Assembly (NCBI GenBank): GCA_013388455.1
Contig: JACAFF010000001.1
Location: 1 to 64,000 of the forward strand
Direction of reading: 5' to 3'
DNA length: 64,000 nt
Source: Nitrospirota bacterium
Lineage (GTDB): Bacteria; Nitrospirota; Thermodesulfovibrionia; Thermodesulfovibrionales; SM23-35
Shown: piece by piece, positions 1 to 9,225 of the stretch
Layout of the letters: every line of letters begins with the position of its first letter
Numbering within the stretch: position 1 is the first letter of the stretch
Program-made: the position numbers and the translations under genes
The notes under the pieces: generated by a model
Told to the model about the DNA's origin: nothing
Databases searched by the model: none
What the model saw: the letters and a program-made list of their open reading frames with translations, nothing else

Positions 1-1697
1 CCAGCATTTGCACTTGAGCATGCTGGATTCATGCCCCATGCAAAAAAGCCTGTAAATTTTCCTTTGTACATTTCATCAAAAAGATTTAACCATGAAGCAT
101 CCTGTGTTTTGTCAAGTTTTGGAAGCCATGAATAGCAAAAATCATTTTCCTTTTTTGCATGTTCGCCATAGAAAGATTTCAAAAGACTTGCTAAATATTT
201 AGGTCTATTTTTCCACCAGTTAACACTTCTCGGATCTTTTGTTGAAGGAGTGGTTTTATTATAATCTTCCAGTGTCTGCCATTGTTCTCTTGGCGTCGGC
301 AAATATCCTGGAATAATGTGATAAAGCAATGCCTGGTCCGTGGAACCCTGAACATTGGATTCGCCTCTTAATGCATTTATACCGCCGCCTGCTATACCCA
401 TATTTCCAAGAAGACACTGAATAATAGACATTGCGCGGATATTTTGAACACCAACAGTATGTTGCGTCCACCCCATTGCATAAAGCTCTGTCCCTGCTTT
501 GTCAGGTTTTCCTGTGGAACTATAAACTTTATAGACTTTTTCAAGGTCTTCCTGAGGAGTCCCTGTTATCGCTGTTACCTTCTCAAGAGTATATCTTGAA
601 TAATGTTTTTTCAAAAGCTGGAATACACAACGTTCATGCTGTAAAGTCATATCTCTTTTTGGAATTCCATTTTCATCTTTTTCTAATGCCCAGGTGGATT
701 GATCATATGAACGTTTATTTGGGTCATATCCGGAAAAAAGTCCGTCATCAAAATTGTATTTAGGATTTACGATAAAAGATGCATTTGTATAGTTTTTTAC
801 ATAAAACTCATCATAGAGATTATTATCCAATATGTACTTAATCATACCGCCCAAAAAGGCAATGTCAGTTCCTGAACGTAAACGAACAAATATATCAGCT
901 TTTGTTGATGTACGAGTATAGCGGGGGTCAACATGAATGAAGATAGCACCTTTTTCACGTGCTGCCTGTATCCATTTAAATGAAACAGGATGGTTTTCTG
1001 CGACATTGCCACCCATGTTGAGAATGACGTCTGCATTGCGGAAGTCGATATAATGATTTGTCATTGCACCGCGTCCAAACGACTCTGCCAGAGCCGCAAC
1101 AGTGGCGCTATGTCATATACGTGCCTGATGTTCAATATAAACAAGGCCAAGTGATCTGAGGAATTTTTGGTAAAGCCAGCATTCTTCATTGTCCATTGCT
1201 GCACTGCCAACAGATGCAATGCCATCTGTTCGGTTGACGACTTTGCCGTCTTTGTTCTTTTCTACAAAGCTATTATCGCGACTTTTCTTAATGTTTGCTG
1301 CAATCTTATCAAGTGCCCAGTCCCAGCTAACCTCTTTCCATTTGTCACTGTAAGGTGCTCTATAGCGTACTTTTTTCAAACGATTCTCATTTACAGCAAT
1401 CTGATAACTCGAAGCTCCCTTTGCGCAAAGCGCACCCTCGCTGATAGGATGATCAGGATCACCTTCAGCATTAATTACCTTTCCTTTCTTGTCTGTTGAT
1501 ACCAAGATTCCGCAACCTACTGAACAATAACAGCAGATAGTCGGAGTTTCCTTGGCATCTTTGATCCGGAGTGATGTTCGAAGTTCTGCAGCATAGACTT
1601 CCGTGGGCGTGAGATCAAATCCGAGTTGACTTAGTGTAAGTCCAGCAGCAGCGACTCCAGAATACTTCAAGAAATCTCTCCTTGTAAGGACACTCAT
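1..1697 (-). CDS. fdhA: Formate dehydrogenase alpha subunit, selenocysteine-containing (3' part beyond window)
   Basis: Molybdopterin formate dehydrogenase catalytic subunit, oxidising formate to CO2, probably exported. It starts with a twin-arginine signal (TRRDFLKYSG, residues 5-14), then the 4Fe-4S site CCYCSVGCG at residues 55-63 and ALCAKG further on. Codon 195 is an in-frame UGA at 1113-1115 inside QARI-UGA-HSATV, the family signature for selenocysteine. Reading through it, the frame stays open to the window edge with typical FdnG text (AMGWTQHT, GNMGIAGGGINALRG). The start ATG at 1695-1697 has a strong Shine-Dalgarno, AAAGGAGG, at 1703-1710. The C-terminus and any beta or gamma subunit lie outside. 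The UGA must not be read as a truncation; a tool that stops there gives a false 194-residue product. Confidence 0.95.
1081..1115 (-). promoter_or_regulatory. Selenocysteine UGA codon and putative bacterial SECIS hairpin
   Basis: The UGA (1113-1115) is followed on the mRNA by a short hairpin, CUGUU/GGCAG (1098-1102 with 1085-1089), closing an apical loop that contains GGCUCU. This resembles the GGUCU loop of E. coli fdhF, at the usual distance of about 11-16 bases after the UGA. The UGA and flanking protein motif are seen directly; SelB binding is inferred. Confidence 0.7.
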
Positions 1698-1835
1698 GAA
1701 AACCTCCTTTCTTAAGGGTTAATAAAATGTTTAAAAGAGACCTTAACTAATATATTGAAGAATATTTGAAATGAAAAAAATTTTTCCCCCCGCACTTCAG
1801 AAATACATATAAACTTAATCATATTTTATAGATAA

Positions 1836-1863
1836 AATATAACACAAAAAATATAGTTGTCAA
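1836..1863 (-). promoter_or_regulatory. Sigma-70-type promoter for the formate dehydrogenase gene
   Basis: On the minus strand a perfect -35 TTGACA (1858-1863) is followed after 16 bases by TATATT (1836-1841). Transcription would begin near 1829 and leave a leader of about 130 bases before the ATG at 1697. No recognised riboswitch was seen in that leader. Confidence 0.55.
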
Positions 1864-1948
1864 GAAAATAAATGGTATTAAATATAATTATTTTATATAG
1901 ATTTTTAATATTTAAATATAATCAGAAATTATGATATTATTTTTTATC

Positions 1949-2941
1949 ATGTCTGAACTCCGATTGAATCTCATTACTCGTGAGTGGGTCATCATCTCAA
2001 CAGAGAGAACCAGAAAACCAAAGGATTTCATACAGAAAAGAGATAAAAAAATATTTCCTGAATTTGTTGATACATGTCCTTTCTGTCCTGGGAATGAACA
2101 TAAGACCCCTCCTGAAATCATGAGAATTCAACACAATAATAAATGGCTCATAAGGGTTATACCTAATAAATTTGCAGTACTTTCCCATGAAGGCGAGAAA
2201 TTTAGAACGAATGAAGGACTCAAGCATCTTGTAAATGGTGTGGGAAGACATGAGGTTATTATAGAAACACCCGTGCATAATACGATGATAGCCCTTATGT
2301 CTGTCGGAGATATATCAAATGTTCTCAGAGTTTATAAGGAGAGATTCATTGAATTAAGCAACAATCCTTCAGTCGAACATGTAATTATATTCAAAAATCA
2401 GGGGATAGCCTCAGGAACTTCTATGGTGCATCCACACTCTCAGATTATAGGCACCCCTGTCACACCACTTCAGGTGAGGGATAGAATATCTGAGGTCAGG
2501 AGACATTTTGATCTTACAGGTGAATGCCTTATGTGTGTTTCACTTAAGGATGAGCTGAATGATGGAAGAAGAATAATACTTAATTCAAACCATTTTGTTA
2601 CATTTATTCCATATGCAGCTTTATCGCCATTTCATATATGGATATTTCCTAAAAGACATCAATCTGCGTTTGGACATTTGCATGAAGAGGAAATAGCAGA
2701 TTTAGCATGTAACCTTAAAACGATATTATCTAAGTTGTATTTTGGTTTAAATAATCCGGATTATAATTTAGTTATACGTTCAGAAATCATTAAAAATTCT
2801 GGAAATGAGTATTTTCATTGGTACATAAGTATAGTCCCACGTCTTGTACAGGCATCAGGTTTTGAACTTGGCTCCGGGATTTACTATAATGCAGCCGTTC
2901 CTGAAGAAGTCGCTGAATTTATGAGGAATGTGAAAACGTAA
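1949..2941 (+). CDS. galT: Galactose-1-phosphate uridylyltransferase-like protein (HIT superfamily)
   Basis: GalT-type nucleotidyl transferase, which moves UMP between UDP-glucose and galactose-1-phosphate or another sugar phosphate. The zinc-site motif CPFCPGNE is near residue 45 and the active-site motif MVHPHSQIIGTP lies near residue 160; the second histidine would carry the uridylyl group. Length (330 residues) fits the family. The ATG at 1949 (MSELRLN) is preferred over the in-frame ATG at 1931, because homologues begin close to LNLITREWVI; neither has a good Shine-Dalgarno. There is no galactose operon nearby, so the true sugar may differ from galactose. It is divergent from the formate dehydrogenase gene. 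Confidence 0.85.
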   Translation: MSELRLNLITREWVIISTERTRKPKDFIQKRDKKIFPEFVDTCPFCPGNEHKTPPEIMRIQHNNKWLIRVIPNKFAVLSHEGEKFRTNEGLKHLVNGVGRHEVIIETPVHNTMIALMSVGDISNVLRVYKERFIELSNNPSVEHVIIFKNQGIASGTSMVHPHSQIIGTPVTPLQVRDRISEVRRHFDLTGECLMCVSLKDELNDGRRIILNSNHFVTFIPYAALSPFHIWIFPKRHQSAFGHLHEEEIADLACNLKTILSKLYFGLNNPDYNLVIRSEIIKNSGNEYFHWYISIVPRLVQASGFELGSGIYYNAAVPEEVAEFMRNVKT

Positions 2942-2956
2942 ATAGGTATGGCAAAT

Positions 2957-3724
2957 TTAAGGTATATTAAGTGCGTCGAGTATTTTGAAAAGAGTTATTA
3001 TAGCTGGTGAATTTTCTGGAACCTCAAATACCGCTTTTCCTTTAAGATCATAATTAAAAATTGTTTCATCATTTGGTATTAGACCTTCAATCTCCAATCC
3101 TAAACCATGTGCAAAATTTTTTAATTCCAATCCATCTTTTTCAGATACTTTATTAATTATTATTATGCGTTTTTCAATATCAAGCTGAAGTTCATCAATC
3201 AAAGAATTAATTCTCTTTGCTGTCTGGATACCCCTCAGAGAGGGATCGCTTACTATAAAAAGCAAATTGACTTTATGGGTTGTTCTCCTGCTTAGATGTT
3301 CCATCCCTGCTTCATTGTCAATAATGATATATGGATATGTTTCCGCAAGCTTATCTGTATATTTTCTTATTATATTATTTGCTGCACAATAGCATCCGGG
3401 GCCTTCAGGTCTTCCCATTACTATCAGATCAAAACCTTTTGATTCTGTAATAGACTGCTGTATCTGATAATCAAATATCTCTTCTAAAGACATACCCCCA
3501 GGCCTTTCAGAACCGCTTCTAATAACCTGAAGAGATTCTTCACGTAATTTTCCTATAGTTGTTAACACTTCTACACCTAGAGCTTCATTTAAACAGCTAT
3601 TTGGATCTGCATCAACAGCAAGTACAGGCATTTTCTTCTTTTCAATAATATATCGGATTGTGAGGGCAGCAAGACTTGTTTTTCCTGTCCCGCCCTTACC
3701 AGCCATAGCTATTATAAAAGACAT
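2957..3724 (-). CDS. CooC-like P-loop ATPase (first of two in the window)
   Basis: MinD/ArsA-type ATPase of the CooC family, known for nickel insertion into carbon monoxide dehydrogenase. The deviant Walker A AGKGGTGKTS is at residues 7-16 and VDADPN follows at about residue 39. GPGCYCAANN near residue 110 supplies the CxC pair that binds metal at the CooC dimer interface. No CODH/ACS gene is visible, so the client enzyme is unknown. It converges with the galT-like gene and is divergent from the cytochrome at 3787. A second paralogue lies at 59494. The family assignment is firm; the metallocentre it serves is inference. Confidence 0.85.
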   Translation of the reverse strand: MSFIIAMAGKGGTGKTSLAALTIRYIIEKKKMPVLAVDADPNSCLNEALGVEVLTTIGKLREESLQVIRSGSERPGGMSLEEIFDYQIQQSITESKGFDLIVMGRPEGPGCYCAANNIIRKYTDKLAETYPYIIIDNEAGMEHLSRRTTHKVNLLFIVSDPSLRGIQTAKRINSLIDELQLDIEKRIIIINKVSEKDGLELKNFAHGLGLEIEGLIPNDETIFNYDLKGKAVFEVPENSPAIITLFKILDALNIP

Positions 3725-3786
3725 GAATTATTATATAACAAGATTAGTTGAATTTTTTTAGATAATAAAAGAAAATAATATCTAAT

Positions 3787-4281
3787 ATGATACATTTTAT
3801 AAAAGTTCATACCAGACAATTCTTTATTATTTGGGCAGCTATTTTTTTAATCACATCAAATCCATCTTTAAACCTGGGAGAAAATAAAAAGGAAGTTCCC
3901 ATATATGTAGGTTCAGAAGCCTGTATGGAATGCCATAATAATGAATATCAGAGCTTTAAAACCTATGCAAAGAAGGCGACATCTTATAGGAGCATAGAGA
4001 GATTGAAAGATAAGTTGACTGAAGAGGAACTTAAAGGTTGTTATTTTTGCCATACTACCGGATATGGCAAGCCAGGTGGATTTATAAGTGTTGAAAAGAC
4101 ACCACATCTTAAAAATGCAGGCTGTGAGGTGTGTCATGGACCTGGAGAATTACAAATAAAAACAAAAAACCCTGATTATATAAAAAGACAGTTGACTATA
4201 AAAGATTGTGAAGTATGTCACACAGAGGAGAGAGTTAAAGCTTTTAGATACAAACCATTGATTCATGGAGGGGCGCATTAG
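3787..4281 (+). CDS. Tetrahaem cytochrome c family protein
   Basis: Small periplasmic multihaem cytochrome with four CxxCH sites (CMECH, CYFCH, CEVCH, CEVCH) in 164 residues and an N-terminal hydrophobic segment (about residues 10-28) acting as export signal or anchor. Spacing of the haem sites resembles the cytochrome c554/c' family. It probably carries electrons between membrane quinol oxidation and a periplasmic acceptor. Only 50 bases separate it from the haem-containing sensor kinase at 4332, so the two are likely co-transcribed; the cytochrome could be the redox partner or the target of that pathway. Its specific partner cannot be read from sequence. Confidence 0.85.
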   Translation: MIHFIKVHTRQFFIIWAAIFLITSNPSLNLGENKKEVPIYVGSEACMECHNNEYQSFKTYAKKATSYRSIERLKDKLTEEELKGCYFCHTTGYGKPGGFISVEKTPHLKNAGCEVCHGPGELQIKTKNPDYIKRQLTIKDCEVCHTEERVKAFRYKPLIHGGAH

Positions 4282-4331
4282 AAATTTAATTTCAATAAAT
4301 AATATTTTGTTAAAAAGAGTTCGGAAATAAA

Positions 4332-7028
4332 ATGTTTGGTTATATAAAAAAATCTCTGGGTAATAAGATAACATTTGCAATAGTCGTCATAATAATTTCT
4401 CTAATATTGGTCGAAATATATATGCGAATATATTTTGGAACAAAAGACAGAGTAGAGCTAATGACAATGCTCGCTAAAGAAACAGCGGTATCTACATATG
4501 CTGGAATTAAACATCCTATGAGAGTTGGCGATAAAGAAGGTGTTAAAAGAACTTTATTAGACATAAAAGAGCGTACTGACGAAATTGATGTTTTTATATG
4601 TGATTTTAATCAGAAAATAAGTTATTCTACCGATGAAGATATTGTTACAAAAAGGGTAGAAGAAGCGATTAAAAATAGGATTATACTTACAAATTTAAAA
4701 GAAATATTAGAAAGCGGTATCGAAAGTATGAGATCATTTGAGGATAAAGAAATTTCAGGAGAAAAATATCTTGTTACAATATTCCCTATTTTGAATCAAA
4801 AGGAATGCTATCATTGTCATGGTTCTTCAAGAAGTGTTATAGGAGGTATGATTGTAAGAGTTGGTGTTGAAAAGGTCTATGCTACTGTTGCTGCTCAGAG
4901 AAATAGGACAATTTTAATTACTTTATTCGGTTTAACTATTGCAATAATCTTAATTTATCTGATGTTAAATAAACTTGTAAGAAGACCCGTTGAGAATTTA
5001 GCGAAAAAGGCTAAAAAATTTGCAGATGGTGATATGAATGTATCAGTTCAGGTAAATACAGAAGATGAGATTGGAGTTCTGGGTAAAACATTTAACTATA
5101 TGGTTGAGAGTGTTTCATCTACTAACAGAAAACTGGAAGAAGAGATTAAGAGAAAGACGGACTTATTAAATGAAAGAACACGATTATTGACCCTTCTTGA
5201 AGCTGCCAATAAAGAATTGAGAGAGCTTGATAAGTTGAAATCTACTTTTTTGGCCAACATGTCTCATGAATTAAGAACACCTATGAATGCAATAATTGGT
5301 TATACAGATTTACTCCTTGATGGAGTCGATGGCCCTATCAATGAAGAACAGGAAAAGAGCCTTAAAAAGGTTGTAGCAAATGCAAGGCATCTTTTGCAGT
5401 TAATCAATGATGTTCTCGATATCTCAAAGATAGAGTCAGGTAAGATGAAGTTGTCTCCAAAGGAGATAGATATAAAATGGCTGATTGAGTCTGTTCTACC
5501 CACGTTTGAACCACTTATAGAACAAAAGAATCTATCTCTTACCATAAATATACCGAAAGACATGCCTCTTATTTATGGAGATGAAGATAAGATAAAACAG
5601 ATACTGATAAATCTCATTTCAAATGCTATTAAATTTACACATAAAGGTGGAATTAATATAAATGCAAAAATCTCGGAACGAGGAGTTAAACAGGGGGAGT
5701 CACCAATATTTGCTGAGATATGTATAGAAGATACTGGAATAGGGATTAAAGAAGAAGATTTAGGCAAGATTTTTGACAAATTTGTTCAAGTAGATCTTAC
5801 CACTGTTCGTCAATATGAAGGCACGGGTCTTGGTCTGAGTATTGCGAGAGGCTTGGTATCATTACATAAAGGTATGATCTGGGCGACAAGCAAGTTAGGC
5901 GAGGGGAGTAAATTCTGTTTCACAATTCCTATAAAAAAGGAAGTTCTTGAAAAACCTACTGAACCTATAATAGAGGAAAAGATGGCAGAAGGTCTTGCAG
6001 AGTATTTTGGATTACCGGTTGAGAAGTTTTTAAAAGAGCCTGAATATGCTGGGAAAAAGTTAAAATGCTGGGAATATGTGAGATGTGGACAGCCAAGTTG
6101 TCCAGCATATGGAAGTAAAGAAGGCAGATGTTGGATGATTTTTGGAACACATTGTGCTGGCATGAAGATAGCTTCCTATCCTGAAAAGGTAGATTTTTGC
6201 AAAGGGTGTGAGCTTATAAAAAATATTGTTGTTTGCCCGGAATCAGAATATGCTTTTGCAGAAATTGAAGTTCCTGAAAGATATCCTGAAAAAAAGACGA
6301 TTTTAGCTGTAGATGATAATCCTGAAGCAATAGATATTATAAGAAAATATCTGAGAAATGACTATAATGTGGTTGGAGTTCTTAGTGGAGAAGATGCACT
6401 TAAGAAGGCGAAGGAGATTAAGCCTCTTGCGATAACATTAGATATAATGATGCCAAAGAAAGATGGCTGGCAAGTTTTACGAGAGCTAAAAAGTCATCCG
6501 GAGACTCAAGATATTCCAGTAATCGTGCTTACTATTGTGGATGACAGAAAGCTAGGGTTCAGTCTTGGTGCTACTGAATATATAGTTAAGCCAATAGAAA
6601 AACAGATTTTTTTGAGAAAAATAAAAAATCTCGAGAAAACTGGAAATATAAAACGTGTGCTAATAGTTGATAATGATACGGAAACAGTTAGATTGATCGG
6701 AAGCCTTTTAAAAGAGGCAAATTATCAGGTTTCGAATACATATAATAGTAATGATGCTATTAACTCAATAAAAAATTTCATCCCAGATCTTATAGTACTG
6801 AACCCAACATCTCCTGATGTAGGATTTGATGTTATTGAATATTTAAAGAAAGAAGAAAATCTTAAGAATATACCTGTGATTATAATTACGAATAAAGATC
6901 TTACAGAAGAACAGATAGATGAACTTAATGGTAGAATACAGGGAATCCTGAACAAAGGCATGCTTACAAAAGAAGACCTTTTAATTGAACTCAGAGATAC
7001 CATAAGCAGGGTTGAAAGGTTACGATAA
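4332..7028 (+). CDS. Hybrid histidine kinase with periplasmic c-type haem sensor and two receivers
   Basis: Membrane sensor kinase of 898 residues. Order: TM1 (about 13-34); periplasmic sensor with a CYHCH haem c motif at residues 159-163; TM2 (about 195-215); HAMP; HisKA with the phosphorylated His in MSHELRTP near residue 312; HATPase with DTGIG and GTGLGLS; a cysteine-rich CW module (about 575-640, starting KCWEYVRC); receiver 1 (LDIMMPKKDGW, acceptor Asp near 704); and receiver 2, which is degenerate because the acceptor position reads LIVLNPTSPD. Haem c in the sensor suggests redox, O2 or NO sensing (inference). It is followed without a gap by two more signalling genes. The CW module recurs in the HD-GYP protein at 12202. 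Confidence 0.9.
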   Translation: MFGYIKKSLGNKITFAIVVIIISLILVEIYMRIYFGTKDRVELMTMLAKETAVSTYAGIKHPMRVGDKEGVKRTLLDIKERTDEIDVFICDFNQKISYSTDEDIVTKRVEEAIKNRIILTNLKEILESGIESMRSFEDKEISGEKYLVTIFPILNQKECYHCHGSSRSVIGGMIVRVGVEKVYATVAAQRNRTILITLFGLTIAIILIYLMLNKLVRRPVENLAKKAKKFADGDMNVSVQVNTEDEIGVLGKTFNYMVESVSSTNRKLEEEIKRKTDLLNERTRLLTLLEAANKELRELDKLKSTFLANMSHELRTPMNAIIGYTDLLLDGVDGPINEEQEKSLKKVVANARHLLQLINDVLDISKIESGKMKLSPKEIDIKWLIESVLPTFEPLIEQKNLSLTINIPKDMPLIYGDEDKIKQILINLISNAIKFTHKGGININAKISERGVKQGESPIFAEICIEDTGIGIKEEDLGKIFDKFVQVDLTTVRQYEGTGLGLSIARGLVSLHKGMIWATSKLGEGSKFCFTIPIKKEVLEKPTEPIIEEKMAEGLAEYFGLPVEKFLKEPEYAGKKLKCWEYVRCGQPSCPAYGSKEGRCWMIFGTHCAGMKIASYPEKVDFCKGCELIKNIVVCPESEYAFAEIEVPERYPEKKTILAVDDNPEAIDIIRKYLRNDYNVVGVLSGEDALKKAKEIKPLAITLDIMMPKKDGWQVLRELKSHPETQDIPVIVLTIVDDRKLGFSLGATEYIVKPIEKQIFLRKIKNLEKTGNIKRVLIVDNDTETVRLIGSLLKEANYQVSNTYNSNDAINSIKNFIPDLIVLNPTSPDVGFDVIEYLKKEENLKNIPVIIITNKDLTEEQIDELNGRIQGILNKGMLTKEDLLIELRDTISRVERLR

Positions 7029-7029
7029 A

Positions 7030-7452
7030 ATGGACGAGAATCTGCCGAGAATAGCCCGTAAGATATTGATTGTAGAAGACAATCTCGACAGTCGTGAATT
7101 AGTTGTAAAAATACTTAAAAACAAGGGATATCAAACTATTGAAGCTGAAGATGGGGAGGAAGCATTGGAGAAAGCAGTAACAGAAAAACCCCATTTAATA
7201 CTTATGGATATCTCTATACCAAAAATAGATGGATATGAAGTTACTAAAAGATTGAAGGAAATGGAGGAGTTTAAAAACATACCCATCGTTGCACTCACTG
7301 CTCATGCAATGAAAGGAGACAGGGAAAAATTTATATCAACAGGATTCGAAGGATATATTTCAAAGCCAATTAATATACATGAATTTCCTGAACAGATAAG
7401 GGCATATCTTAGAGGAAAATGGGAGAGTATATTAGGTGGCGAAGAAGAATAA
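7030..7452 (+). CDS. Single-domain response regulator (DivK/CheY-like)
   Basis: Stand-alone receiver of about 140 residues: ILIVEDN at the N-terminus, acceptor Asp in ILMDISIPKIDGYE, the switch threonine in ALTAHA and the invariant Lys in SKPINIHE. The ATG at 7030 begins one base after the stop of the hybrid kinase, so they are translationally coupled; an upstream TTG in the same frame at 7012 is less likely. No output domain, so it probably relays phosphate within the operon or binds a partner protein. Confidence 0.9.
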   Translation: MDENLPRIARKILIVEDNLDSRELVVKILKNKGYQTIEAEDGEEALEKAVTEKPHLILMDISIPKIDGYEVTKRLKEMEEFKNIPIVALTAHAMKGDREKFISTGFEGYISKPINIHEFPEQIRAYLRGKWESILGGEEE

Positions 7453-8512
7453 GATATTAATTGTTGATGATGCTATTGATACTGTTGAGTTATTAAAAAA
7501 AAGGTTCATTTCCGAAGGATATGAAACTGCTGAGGCATATAATGGAGAAGAAGGTTTACAGAAAGTAGCAGAATACAATCCTGATTTAATTGTTCTGGAT
7601 GTTATGATGCCGAAAATCGATGGCTATGAAGTCTGCCGAAAACTTAAATCTAATGAGAAAACAAAATATATTCCAATACTAATGCTAACCGCTAAAGGAG
7701 AGGTTGAAAGCAAAGTTAAAGGGCTCGATATTGGTGCAGATGACTATTTAGCCAAGCCTTTTGACTATAAGGAACTTTCTGCGAGAATTAGGTCACTGCT
7801 TTCTATTAAAGCATCTCACGAGAAATTGGTAGTAGAAGAAAAGAAAGGTGCACTTGAACAGATGATGGATCAGGTTGCTCACGAGATTAGAAACCCGCTT
7901 ACTTCCATAGGAGGTTTTGCACGAAAGGTTTATGGAAAGCTTCCGGAAGGTGATCCAAATAAGAAATATATGGAAATGATAATAGAAGATGTAGGGGTGC
8001 TGGAAAATATGATTAAACAGTTAATAGAATTAAAATCTTTATCTATTTCCATGAAACAGGAATCAAATATCAAAGATATTCTTCAGGAATCGTTAAAAGT
8101 TTTTGAGCAGGATTTTCAGCATAAAGCCATAACAGTAAAAACAGATATGAGTGATGAAATTTTACCTATTATAGCTGATAGAAAGCTCTTAAAAAGGGCT
8201 TTTTGCAATATAATAAAAAATTCCATTGAAGCAATGGAAAAAGAACCCAGGAAGTTAGAAATTGTCAGCAGATTGAATGAAGGAAAAGTGGAAGTGCTTA
8301 TTTCAGATACAGGTAAAGGTATCCCGAAAGATAAAATCAAGAATATCTTTGACCCTTTAGTTACCTCTAAAATTTACGGACCAGGTCTTGGACTTACTTT
8401 TGCTCTTAAAATTATCCAGGAACACAAAGGCACTGTATCAGTCGAGAGTGAAGAAAATAAAGGAACGACTATTTCAATAACTTTTCCGGCGAGTAATCAG
8501 TATAACATTTAG
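7436..8512 (+). CDS. Receiver-histidine kinase hybrid (soluble)
   Basis: Cytoplasmic kinase of 358 residues with an N-terminal receiver (ILIVDDA, acceptor in LDVMMPKIDGYE, KPFDYKE), then HisKA (QVAHEIRNPLTSIGG, His near residue 146) and HATPase (ISDTGKGIP, GPGLGLTFA). No membrane segments. The GTG at 7436 overlaps the preceding receiver gene by 17 bases, which indicates a third step in one phosphorelay operon with 4332 and 7030. Phosphate input from the haem kinase through the single receiver to this protein is inference. Confidence 0.9.
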   Translation: MAKKNKILIVDDAIDTVELLKKRFISEGYETAEAYNGEEGLQKVAEYNPDLIVLDVMMPKIDGYEVCRKLKSNEKTKYIPILMLTAKGEVESKVKGLDIGADDYLAKPFDYKELSARIRSLLSIKASHEKLVVEEKKGALEQMMDQVAHEIRNPLTSIGGFARKVYGKLPEGDPNKKYMEMIIEDVGVLENMIKQLIELKSLSISMKQESNIKDILQESLKVFEQDFQHKAITVKTDMSDEILPIIADRKLLKRAFCNIIKNSIEAMEKEPRKLEIVSRLNEGKVEVLISDTGKGIPKDKIKNIFDPLVTSKIYGPGLGLTFALKIIQEHKGTVSVESEENKGTTISITFPASNQYNI

Positions 8513-9225
8513 ACTTTTATTTGTCTTAATGTTCTTAATCTTGCAATTTCTTCCTGATATCCATAAATATGAGCTCCTGCGCTATATGCATAGATGGGGC
8601 CATTCTTCAGATTTGTCTCAGAAGCTATAAACTGCTTAAGAAGTTCTATCCCGCCTAAATTGGTAGGAAAGCCTGCCCACAGGTCCCATGACCTGAAATA
8701 TGCACTAACCGTTAGCACTAAGTGATTGTTTAAAGGTAAAACTTTAAAATCAAGAAGTCTTAAACAAGGAGGATCAAGTTTGCCATCTTTCCCATAACAA
8801 ACATCAAGGTCTTCAGGTGTTGCAATTTCGATAACAGCCTGATTTGTAAGAGGTGTTTCTTTCAATATTTGTATTATACGTTCAAGCTGTGTTCCGCCAT
8901 CAGGCATTTTATGTTGTATCCTGCTTGCATATGTATATGTTTCATTCTCTGCCAATTCTGGATTCATCAGGTAATTGACGAAATAATCATCAATGTACTG
9001 CCGTGTTGTTGGAGCTGGTATCCCCGAATTTGGTGGCATAATCGGTATCATGTCATCTGAAGGATGTTCAATAAATACAGCGATACCAGGATACTGAAGT
9101 CTATACTGCTCATTTTCAAAAGAACCTTTCTGAATTTTTTGAGAATATGCTTTATCAAAGAGATTATATATAATTTGAAACCATGCATCAGCGATTGTTT
9201 TAGCTATTAAACAAAATGGATACAC
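8509..9225 (-). CDS. Thymidylate synthase-like protein (ThyA fold, methanogen-type)
   Basis: A 238-residue ThyA-superfamily protein. The C-terminal half has the catalytic Cys in DPPCLRLL (residue 154), the phosphate and uracil ligands in YFRSWDLWAGFPTNLGG (R178, S179, D181, N189) and AGAHIYGYQEE near the end, matching the ThyA pattern PPC...RSxD...N...HxY. The N-terminal half lacks clear similarity to classical ThyA, as in the short archaeal (methanogen) type. The expected role is dUMP methylation to dTMP, or hydroxymethylation of a pyrimidine nucleotide. GTG start at 9223-9225 with AAGGAGA upstream. It converges with the 7436 kinase, overlapping by 4 bases. folE (63725) and a folate enzyme (62161) are elsewhere in the window. 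Confidence 0.72.
   Translation of the reverse strand: MYPFCLIAKTIADAWFQIIYNLFDKAYSQKIQKGSFENEQYRLQYPGIAVFIEHPSDDMIPIMPPNSGIPAPTTRQYIDDYFVNYLMNPELAENETYTYASRIQHKMPDGGTQLERIIQILKETPLTNQAVIEIATPEDLDVCYGKDGKLDPPCLRLLDFKVLPLNNHLVLTVSAYFRSWDLWAGFPTNLGGIELLKQFIASETNLKNGPIYAYSAGAHIYGYQEEIARLRTLRQIKV

Noticed and set aside
842-1036. Short reading frames inside the formate dehydrogenase gene on either strand
   Set aside because: They lie in other frames of a well-supported gene and have no family similarity.
1113-1697. A truncated 194-residue formate dehydrogenase fragment or nonsense mutation
   Set aside because: The stop is UGA inside the selenocysteine motif and the frame continues open with family similarity to the window edge.
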